Shown: positions 1-4,579 of the stretch, piece after piece | Numbering within the stretch: position 1 is the stretch's first letter | Layout of the letters: the number at the start of each line of letters is the position of its first letter | Assembly: GCA_016932295.1 (NCBI GenBank) | Contig: JAFGDC010000567.1 | Span: forward strand, 1-5,101 | Origin: a candidate division CSSED10-310 bacterium | Lineage (GTDB): Bacteria; CSSED10-310; JAFGDC01 | DNA: 5,101 nt | Direction: 5' to 3' | The notes under the pieces: model-generated | Database searches by the model: none | What the model saw: the letters and a program-made list of their open reading frames with translations, nothing else | What the model was told of the DNA's origin: nothing | Translations under genes and position numbers: made by a program

Positions 1-840
1 CAGGGTATGGGCGACCAGGACATCGCGTTCGCGTTCAAGACCGGCCGCACCTGGTTCGAAGTCCCCCACAGCATAAAAGTGGTGTTCAAGGGCACTCCCA
101 GCCCCAACGTCCTGCCCAAGGACCTGGTCCTGGCGGCGCTCAGGGTGCTCGGCACCAGCAAGGCGCTGGGATTGTCGATCGAGTTCACCGGAGAGCCCAT
201 CGATGCATTGTCACTGGACGGCCGCATCACTGTGGCCAGCATGGTGACGGAAATGGCGGGCATTATCGGCTTCATCGTTCCCGACGATAGTATCGCCACT
301 TACTGCCGTGAAAGATCCGGTCGATCATTCGAGATTATCAAACCGGATCCCGATGCTTCTTACGTGGCGGAGATAGAAGTGGATGTGGAAGGATTGCGGC
401 CACTGGTGGCAAAACCCTACAAGCCCACCAACGTCGACGAGGTCCGGGCGGTGCCTGATTTGAAGGTGGACGCTGTGTTCATAGGCTCCTGCACGAATGG
501 TCGAATGGAAGATATGGAGCAGGTGGTGCGCGTTTGCGACCGCAGACAGGTGGCACCCTGGGTGCATGCCACCATCGTGCCCGCCACCCGTGAAATCTAT
601 GGAGAAATGCTGCGGCGCGGATACATCCAGAAGATGTTCGATGCCGGTTTCATCATCAGCAATCCGGGCTGCGGCGGCTGCGCCTCCGGCCAGATCGGCA
701 TGACCGGAAAAGGCGAAGTGCAGCTCAGCACCTCAAACCGCAATTTCCTTGGCAAACAGGGCGACGGCGACACCTACCTGGTGAGCCCCGCGACGGCGGC
801 CATGTCCGCCATGACCGGTCACCTGACCGAACCGGCGTGA
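1..840 (+). CDS. leuC: 3-isopropylmalate dehydratase (aconitase family) large subunit, 5'-truncated
   Basis: This is the C-terminal 279 residues of a LeuC/HacA-type large subunit. The reading frame is open from base 1 (Gln-Gly-Met-Gly), so the ATG at 7 is internal and the true start lies left of the window. Family members are usually about 415-470 residues, so roughly 140 or more are missing. The early TGRTWFEVPHSIKVVFKG matches the family's T-G-x-T-W-F-x-V-P segment. All three expected [4Fe-4S] cysteines are visible: one in SCTNGR (nt 490-492) and two in NPGCGGC (nt 670-672 and 679-681). The signature STSNRNF follows at nt 724-747. The second cysteine motif reads CGGC where many LeuC proteins have CGPC. 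With the small subunit 11 nt downstream it should form the cytoplasmic hydro-lyase that interconverts 2- and 3-isopropylmalate. Homoaconitase or dimethylmalate dehydratase are the alternatives, because these relatives cannot be separated from this fragment. The family is near certain; the substrate is not. Confidence 0.9.
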   Translation, partial: QGMGDQDIAFAFKTGRTWFEVPHSIKVVFKGTPSPNVLPKDLVLAALRVLGTSKALGLSIEFTGEPIDALSLDGRITVASMVTEMAGIIGFIVPDDSIATYCRERSGRSFEIIKPDPDASYVAEIEVDVEGLRPLVAKPYKPTNVDEVRAVPDLKVDAVFIGSCTNGRMEDMEQVVRVCDRRQVAPWVHATIVPATREIYGEMLRRGYIQKMFDAGFIISNPGCGGCASGQIGMTGKGEVQLSTSNRNFLGKQGDGDTYLVSPATAAMSAMTGHLTEPA

Positions 841-846
841 GGGAGG
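841..846 (+). promoter_or_regulatory. Ribosome binding site that fixes the leuD start
   Basis: GGGAGG lies 5 nt before the ATG at 852. A GTG at 837 overlaps the leuC stop and would add five residues (MREEP), but it has no Shine-Dalgarno sequence in front of it and would place this one inside the gene. The ATG at 852 is therefore preferred. Confidence 0.75.
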
Positions 847-851
847 AACCC

Positions 852-1400
852 ATGAACAAACAGACTGTCTTCACTTCGCGGATCTGGTTGATCACCGATA
901 GCGACAGCCGGCTCATCGACGACATCGATACCGATATGATTTTCCACAACGCCCACCTGGCCATCACCGACATCGGCAAGATGGGCCGCCATGCCTTCGG
1001 CAACCTGAAGGGCTGGGAACATTTCGCCCAGGAAGCCAGGCCCGGTGACGTGGTCATCTGCGGCGCCAACTTCGGCGCCGGATCGTCCCGCCAGCACGCC
1101 GTGGACTGCTTCGCCGCCCTCGGATGCGCCGGCATCCTGGCTGAATCATTCGGCGCCATCTACAAACGCAACGCCATCAACTCGGGATTTCCAATCCTGG
1201 CCTGCCCCGACCTGGCAGCCGCGGTTGAAACAGGCAGACTGCGCCACCTGCAAACGGTTATGATCGATCTCCGCACCGGCACCGTCACCGATCCCGGCCA
1301 AGGCGTTCTGCTGGCGCAGGCAACGCCTTTCTCCACCGTCCAACAGGATATCTACCAGGCGGGCAACCTCTTCGCGTTCGGCAAACAACGGGCAAGCTGA
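852..1400 (+). CDS. leuD: 3-isopropylmalate dehydratase (aconitase family) small subunit
   Basis: A complete 182-residue small subunit (swivelling domain) of a two-subunit aconitase-family hydro-lyase, partner of the large subunit just upstream. The length fits the short, archaeal-like LeuD/HacB class (about 160-180) better than the roughly 200-residue enterobacterial LeuD. Visible motifs are DDIDTDMIF (residues 23-31, the family's D-x-D-T-D), GANFGAGSSR (71-80) with the substrate-binding G-S-S-R at 77-80, and AESFGAIYKRNAINSGFP (97-114). The loop after DTD, which is reported to set substrate choice in archaeal-type LeuD and HacB enzymes, reads HLAI (35-38). From memory the 3-isopropylmalate enzymes usually have a YLRT-like loop there. 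The default call is leucine biosynthesis (2- to 3-isopropylmalate), but another malate-type substrate is possible. The start is ATG 852 after a strong GGGAGG, and the next gene follows after 15 nt. Confidence 0.88.
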   Translation: MNKQTVFTSRIWLITDSDSRLIDDIDTDMIFHNAHLAITDIGKMGRHAFGNLKGWEHFAQEARPGDVVICGANFGAGSSRQHAVDCFAALGCAGILAESFGAIYKRNAINSGFPILACPDLAAAVETGRLRHLQTVMIDLRTGTVTDPGQGVLLAQATPFSTVQQDIYQAGNLFAFGKQRAS

Positions 1401-1415
1401 GCCAGGATCCGCTCC

Positions 1416-2054
1416 ATGCCAGATCAAATCGAACGCGAACTGAAGCTCGAATTACCCGACCTCGCTGCCCATGACCGGCTCCTGGCGGTCATTCCCAATC
1501 ATTCGGGCGAGTGGCTTCAGACCAACATGTATTTCGACACCGGCGAGTTCCGACTCCTTCGCCGTGGCGCCATGCTGCGCGTCCGAATCGAGGAAAGACC
1601 GGATCGAAGGAGGGTGACGGCGACCCTCAAAATCGCCATCATAAACCATGATGGCTATATCGAGGCCAGGGAAATCGAAGCGCCCTTCACCAACGAACTG
1701 ATGACGGACCCGGGCGGCGTCCAGGCGGTCGCCGCGCTTCCCCGATCGGTGCGGGATCGTTTGGCGAATCTGACCGGAGGCGAACCGATCCGCATGCTGG
1801 GCTCCACATCCAATGCAAGACTGCTCTTCACACCAGAGGAACAGTGCCAGGCGGCGCTCGATCACACGATCTTCAGCAATGGTGATGAGGACTACGAGCT
1901 GGAGATCGAGGGACCATCCATGGAACGAAGCAGGCTACTGGCCGACAGGTGGTTGCTGGCTGCGGGAGTGACCTGCGGACCGCAACGCAAAACCAAGTAT
2001 CAGAGGTTTCTCGAACGCAGCCACCCACGGGCGCGGTGGCACTTTCACTCATGA
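1416..2054 (+). CDS. CYTH-domain protein, probable triphosphate-hydrolysing enzyme
   Basis: A 212-residue single-domain CYTH (CyaB/thiamine triphosphatase) protein. It opens with the hallmark E-x-E-x-K (E6, E8, K10) and carries the alternating charged residues that line the tunnel: R55 and R57 (LRVRI), K72 (TLKI), E86 and E88 (REIEAPF), R135 (ARLLF), D149 (ALDHTIF), E161/E163/E165 (YELEIEG) and K192/K194 (RKTKY). The set is intact, so activity is likely. Known family reactions are metal-dependent hydrolysis of inorganic triphosphate or thiamine triphosphate, and class IV adenylate cyclase; sequence alone does not choose among them. There is no CHAD domain and no signal peptide, so a cytoplasmic enzyme is expected. 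ATG 1416 has AGGA at 1404-1407 (8-nt spacing) and lies 15 nt after leuD, so it is probably co-transcribed. Why it sits with the dehydratase genes is not evident. Confidence 0.85.
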   Translation: MPDQIERELKLELPDLAAHDRLLAVIPNHSGEWLQTNMYFDTGEFRLLRRGAMLRVRIEERPDRRRVTATLKIAIINHDGYIEAREIEAPFTNELMTDPGGVQAVAALPRSVRDRLANLTGGEPIRMLGSTSNARLLFTPEEQCQAALDHTIFSNGDEDYELEIEGPSMERSRLLADRWLLAAGVTCGPQRKTKYQRFLERSHPRARWHFHS

Positions 2055-2119
2055 GGTGAAATCAGACTTGTTCCCGAAATGACGGGTGAGGCGTGCCACG
2101 AAGCGGATTGCGGGGACCG

Positions 2120-2142
2120 ATCGCCCCTGAGTCCGGGGCGAT
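2120..2142. terminator. Perfect 8-bp hairpin between convergent genes, possible bidirectional terminator
   Basis: ATCGCCCC (2120-2127) and GGGGCGAT (2135-2142) pair perfectly around a 7-nt loop. The hairpin lies 65 nt after the CYTH stop and 4 nt past the stop of the minus-strand TPR gene, the right place to end both transcripts. Neither strand has a T-run after the stem, so it is not a classic intrinsic terminator. It could work with Rho or protect 3' ends. Confidence 0.4.
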
Positions 2143-2146
2143 ACCG

Positions 2147-3139
2147 CTATTTGGCACCCTCCAACCCCTGGGTGATGACATCGATGTTCTTCTGGATTTT
2201 TTCGCGGTTGGGGGCTTCGGGATTGGCATCCAGGTATTTCTGGAACAGGTCCCGAGCCTCGGCGTACGACTGCTTCTTGATATTTATATTACCGACCATG
2301 AGCAGCACTCTCGAATTGATGTCGGGAGCAAGGTTGAAGCCCTTCATCAGGGCCTTTTCAGCCTCGTCATAGTTACCGAGCTGGTACTGCGCTTCACCAA
2401 GCAGCACGTAGGCATGATCGGCATGACTGTCCATCTCGATAGCCTTGCCCAGGACTGGCAGGGCGTCGGTGAATTTGCCCATGGTGTTGTAAAGACCGCC
2501 CAGGTTGACCAGAGGTGCGGGATCACCGGGATCGAGGTCGCGGGCCTGTTTGAACTGGGACTCGGCGTTGACCGTGTCGCCCATACGCTGGTACTCGATG
2601 CCCAGGCAGTTGTGCGCGAAACTGTAGTCCGGATCCAACTTCGCCGCCTTTTCGAGGTGCTTCCTGGCGGTAGCGAAATCACCCTGTTCAATGGCCGCAA
2701 TGGCTTCTCCCGCCTTGGCCCTCGCCTTGCTCTGCTTCGGCGTGAGTTCCTTGCTGTCCTTGCTGAGCAGTGCCACGTTCTCACTATAGGTGACGTACTC
2801 ATTGTTGGTGATGATCACATCCTTGACCCGGAACCGGTAGTTGGGTATCTCGACGCGCAGCTCGTACGTACCGGAATCGATGTTCTTCATCAGGTACTCA
2901 CCCTTTTCATTGGTGATCGCCTTGTCGATACGTTCGGGCATTTCAGTACTCGCATCAGGATTGGTGAATAATGTCACCGTCGCCCCCACAAGAACCTCGC
3001 CTGTCATTTCATCGGTGATGATCCCGCTCAGCGTGTTGTTAAGGCAATATCCCGTGCCTCCCAGCACAAGCGAATGGATGATCGCGATGGAAAAAACCAG
3101 TGCCGCTCGCCGACGGGCGCTATTCAATCTATGTTCCAT
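2147..3139 (-). CDS. Exported protein with CarboxypepD_reg-like domain and TPR repeats
   Basis: A 330-residue protein of unknown specific role. The N-terminus has a basic stretch (RLNSARRRAA, residues 4-13) and a hydrophobic segment at about 12-28, a Sec signal or membrane anchor. A cysteine at 32 follows Thr-Gly-Tyr, a poor lipobox, so a lipoprotein is doubtful. Residues about 36-124 resemble a carboxypeptidase-regulatory-like beta-sandwich (SGIITDEMTGEVLVGATV; then ITNEKGEYLMKNIDSGTYEL). From about 137 come five TPR units of about 34 residues, starting near 137, 171, 205, 239 and 273, with typical LGxxYxxxGxxxxAxxxxxxAxxLDP spacing, then a helical tail. This suggests a periplasmic or membrane-bound scaffold for protein contacts. 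ATG 3139 is chosen because AGGAGG lies 6 nt before it (3146-3151); a frame extension to 3229 adds 30 residues that are not signal-like. It is divergent from the ThuA-like gene. Confidence 0.85.
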   Translation of the reverse strand: MEHRLNSARRRAALVFSIAIIHSLVLGGTGYCLNNTLSGIITDEMTGEVLVGATVTLFTNPDASTEMPERIDKAITNEKGEYLMKNIDSGTYELRVEIPNYRFRVKDVIITNNEYVTYSENVALLSKDSKELTPKQSKARAKAGEAIAAIEQGDFATARKHLEKAAKLDPDYSFAHNCLGIEYQRMGDTVNAESQFKQARDLDPGDPAPLVNLGGLYNTMGKFTDALPVLGKAIEMDSHADHAYVLLGEAQYQLGNYDEAEKALMKGFNLAPDINSRVLLMVGNINIKKQSYAEARDLFQKYLDANPEAPNREKIQKNIDVITQGLEGAK

Positions 3140-3145
3140 GATCGT

Positions 3146-3151
3146 CCTCCT
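3146..3151 (-). promoter_or_regulatory. Ribosome binding site that fixes the TPR gene start
   Basis: On the minus strand AGGAGG precedes ATG 3139 with a 6-nt spacer. It excludes the longer reading that begins at 3229 and places the hydrophobic signal near the N-terminus. Confidence 0.8.
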
Positions 3152-3174
3152 CTCGACGTTTTCAATAAGAGGCG

Positions 3175-3203
3175 ATGATATCAGATGCAACCGGGAATGT
3201 GAA
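3175..3203 (-). promoter_or_regulatory. Predicted sigma70-type promoter for the exported TPR gene
   Basis: Read on the minus strand, TTCACA (3198-3203) and TATCAT (3175-3180) each match the -35 and -10 consensus at five of six positions and are separated by 17 nt. Transcription would begin near 3168, giving a leader of about 30 nt that contains the AGGAGG. The -10 element overlaps an 8-bp palindrome TGATATCA (3176-3183), a possible but unproven repressor site. The prediction is by eye. Confidence 0.45.
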
Positions 3204-3236
3204 CGTCTTTGTGTTCGTTCAAGATCCACGCTCTAT

Positions 3237-3258
3237 GCCACGGAACGGCCACGGAACG
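3237..3258. repeat. Two perfect tandem copies of an 11-bp unit
   Basis: GCCACGGAACG occurs at 3237-3247 and again at 3248-3258 with no gap. It forms the left edge of the GC-rich block between the two divergent genes. The 11-bp period is close to one helical turn, so a protein could read both copies from the same face. Slippage duplication is the simplest explanation. Confidence 0.85.
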
Positions 3259-3268
3259 CCGCCCCGGA

Positions 3269-3304
3269 GGAGCGCGTGGCGCCCCGACCGGAGCGCGTGG
3301 CGCC
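3269..3304. repeat. 15-bp direct repeat with 21-bp period
   Basis: GGAGCGCGTGGCGCC is present exactly at 3269-3283 and 3290-3304. The start-to-start distance is 21 bp, about two helical turns. The ends also form an inverted pair, TGGCGCC (3277-3283) with GGCGCCA (3299-3305), so the transcript could fold into a 7-bp hairpin. A shorter relative, GGAGCGC, recurs at 3352-3358. Confidence 0.85.
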
Positions 3305-3320
3305 AGCCGCGCCCTGGTTC

Positions 3321-3340
3321 CGCGAATCGCCAGACTCGCG
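3321..3340. repeat. Small hairpin whose loop sequence is repeated downstream
   Basis: CGCGA (3321-3325) and TCGCG (3336-3340) form a perfect 5-bp stem around a 10-nt loop, ATCGCCAGAC (3326-3335). The same ten bases recur at 3383-3392. A further small hairpin, GCCGG/CCGGC with an 8-nt loop, follows at 3357-3374. Confidence 0.55.
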
Positions 3341-3382
3341 TCTTGACCATCGGAGCGCCGGCCCGCTGACCGGCATTCGTGC

Positions 3383-3392
3383 ATCGCCAGAC
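3383..3392. repeat. Second copy of the 10-bp ATCGCCAGAC repeat
   Basis: An exact repeat of the loop at 3326-3335, 57 bp downstream in the same orientation. Its last base is also the first base of the CATGAA inverted repeat. Confidence 0.7.
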
Positions 3393-3406
3393 ATGAACTC
3401 TTCATG
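3392..3406. promoter_or_regulatory. Inverted repeat CATGAA-CTC-TTCATG, candidate operator
   Basis: Perfect 6-bp arms (3392-3397 and 3401-3406) flank a 3-nt spacer. It lies 16 nt upstream of the TTGACA at 3423 and 63 nt upstream of the ThuA-like gene start. That is a position from which a dimeric regulator could act. The arms are short enough for chance. Confidence 0.3.
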
Positions 3407-3422
3407 AATCAAACTCCTCTGT

Positions 3423-3451
3423 TTGACAAAACCGGGGATAGTTGTGAGACT
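3423..3451 (+). promoter_or_regulatory. Weak candidate promoter of the ThuA-like gene
   Basis: A perfect -35 TTGACA lies at 3423-3428, but the best -10 at 17-nt spacing is GAGACT (3446-3451), which matches at only three positions. If used, it would start transcription almost on top of the ribosome site at 3459, so either the promoter is activator-dependent or the real one lies further upstream. Confidence 0.25.
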
Positions 3452-3458
3452 TGTGAAT

Positions 3459-3463
3459 GGAGG
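3459..3463 (+). promoter_or_regulatory. Ribosome binding site that fixes the ThuA-like gene start
   Basis: GGAGG lies 6 nt before ATG 3470. An in-frame ATG at 3404 would add 22 polar, cysteine-containing residues ahead of the signal peptide and has no such site, so 3470 is chosen. Confidence 0.8.
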
Positions 3464-3469
3464 TGCGTG

Positions 3470-4444
3470 ATGAAGGGAAAAATGCTGCTGGTATCGGCAA
3501 TTCTGATGGTTGTCGCAACCGCCGCGGGCGCGGCGGACTGGATCCGGGTGCTGCACGTCTCGTCCATGGGCATGGATGAACTGAGTTATGTGCTCGACCG
3601 GGCCGGCGCGGGAAACCATTTCAAGGTTGACATGGTGACCCTGGATGAAGGGCTGCCGGCGGATTGGCGCGACTACGACGTGTTGGTGTTCGGGCTGTCG
3701 GACTGCTATGAGAGCAAGGTCAAGGAAGCCATCCCGTCCGTGGAAGCGCTCAACGGATACGTGGCGGCCGGCGGCGGCATCGTGTGGACCCATGACAGCC
3801 TGGAATACGGCAGATCCTGGGGTGAGGCCATCGAGGCGCCCGCCGGCGTGGTGCAGGTAAAGGCGGCGCAGGTGGGCATGGGGCAGCCGGAACTTCGGAT
3901 CAGGACCGATCACCCCATTTTGCGAAGCTTCTATACTATCGGCAGGCCAGGCGATCTGTTGGCGAAAACCGAGCTGAAGGGCTACTCCCACTCGGGGGGC
4001 GGCGAGGTAGTCGGCGCGCAAATCATCGTGGAGCACAAAGCGCCGTCGTCGGAGCACAATTTTTACCTGACGGTGAACGAGTATGGTGCCGGCCGCGTGG
4101 TGGTGAACGAGATCGGCCATGCCGTAATCGGGTTCAAGGGCGAGTTCAACTTGGAAATCAGCAAGGACGAATGCCGGATGCTGGTGAACTCGATCGTGTG
4201 GGCGGCGCACGGTGACCGGGACATCAGCCCAATGCTTGGAAAGCGATCGCTGGAGCTGCGGACTGGTGAGGTGACCATGCTATCGGTGACGGGGGATGCG
4301 GTGCGCTGGGAGTCGCTGTCTCCGGAGATCGTCTCGGCCAGCGGGAACGGTTTGGTGGTGGCCAACAATCCCGGCTTCGCGACGGTGCGCGTGACCGATT
4401 CCGCCGGCTACACCGATACGGTTGCGGTGTACGTGAGGGAATGA
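3470..4444 (+). CDS. Secreted ThuA-like protein with C-terminal Big2-like Ig domain
   Basis: A 324-residue protein. Residues 1-22 are a clear Sec signal peptide: basic MKGK, hydrophobic core at about 5-19, and small residues GAA before Asp23, so cleavage near 21-22 is expected. Residues about 24-247 resemble the ThuA-like (trehalose utilisation) fold, related to class I glutamine amidotransferases. The visible matches are WIRVLHVSS, then YDVLVFGLSDCY (69-80), LNGYVAAGGGIVWTHDS (94-110), TDHPILRSF (146-154) and NEYGAGRVVVNEIGHAV (203-219). No GxCxG nucleophile elbow is present; THDS occupies that place, as expected for a non-amidotransferase member. Residues about 258-324 look like a bacterial Ig-like Big2 domain (LRTGEVTMLSVTG, then VRWESLSPEIVSASGNGLVVANNPGFATVRVTD). 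The protein probably acts in the periplasm or outside the cell, perhaps on carbohydrates, but the substrate is unknown. It has its own intergenic region, and no gene follows it in the same direction. Confidence 0.7.
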   Translation: MKGKMLLVSAILMVVATAAGAADWIRVLHVSSMGMDELSYVLDRAGAGNHFKVDMVTLDEGLPADWRDYDVLVFGLSDCYESKVKEAIPSVEALNGYVAAGGGIVWTHDSLEYGRSWGEAIEAPAGVVQVKAAQVGMGQPELRIRTDHPILRSFYTIGRPGDLLAKTELKGYSHSGGGEVVGAQIIVEHKAPSSEHNFYLTVNEYGAGRVVVNEIGHAVIGFKGEFNLEISKDECRMLVNSIVWAAHGDRDISPMLGKRSLELRTGEVTMLSVTGDAVRWESLSPEIVSASGNGLVVANNPGFATVRVTDSAGYTDTVAVYVRE

Positions 4445-4579
4445 CCGCCGTCGCCTTGTCCGGTGGAATGGGAACCGATCAAATCTGATTCTTCTCCTGG
4501 TGCATGACATGTGAACTCACGGGAGAGCTGTATCCGGACAGGCGGATTGCAGGTACCGGACTGGATCTGAACCATCGGA
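4445..4579. other. Convergent intergenic gap without clear signals
   Basis: 135 nt lie between the ThuA-like stop and the stop of the minus-strand TPR gene. I found only short elements: a 6-bp direct repeat CCGGAC about 20 nt apart and a 4-bp stem ATCA/TGAT. There is no strong stem followed by a T-run on either strand and no credible small gene. Confidence 0.5.

Larger units (their letters stand above)
3140..3469. other. 330-nt divergent intergenic region with a repeat cluster
   Basis: No convincing gene lies here. From the TPR side it holds that gene's ribosome site and promoter (3146-3203). A GC-rich block of repeats and small hairpins follows (about 3237-3392), then an inverted repeat (3392-3406), a TTGACA (3423-3428), and the ribosome site of the ThuA-like gene (3459-3463). 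Short open frames across the GC-rich block lack ribosome sites and known motifs. The block is visibly richer in G and C than the flanks on either side. Confidence 0.7.

Noticed and set aside
837..851. GTG start for leuD overlapping the leuC stop codon
   Set aside because: No ribosome site precedes it. GGGAGG sits inside this stretch at the right distance for ATG 852.
2093..2971. Long plus-strand open frame (292 codons) opposite the exported TPR gene
   Set aside because: It is antisense to a gene with a clear signal, domain match, TPR periodicity, ribosome site and promoter. The product shows no recognisable family, and such frames are common opposite GC-rich genes.
2147..3139. Lipoprotein signal around Cys32 of the exported TPR protein
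   Set aside because: The residues before the cysteine are Thr-Gly-Tyr, which lack the Leu at -3 and small residue at -1 of a lipobox.
3237..3392. CRISPR array or transposon end
   Set aside because: The repeats are too short, of several unrelated types, and have no regular unique spacers, terminal inverted repeats or transposase nearby.
3175..3405. Small open frames on both strands across the GC-rich intergenic repeats, including a 7-residue coding periodicity (ERVAP repeated)
   Set aside because: There is no ribosome site or known motif. The amino-acid period simply follows from the 21-bp DNA repeat.
3404..3469. Earlier ATG for the ThuA-like protein
   Set aside because: It adds 22 polar residues before a well-formed signal peptide and lacks a Shine-Dalgarno sequence; ATG 3470 has GGAGG at 6 nt.
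3233..4210. Long minus-strand open frame (325 codons) opposite the ThuA-like gene and running into the repeat block
   Set aside because: The product is rich in His and Arg with no family features, while the plus strand encodes a signal peptide and two recognisable domains.
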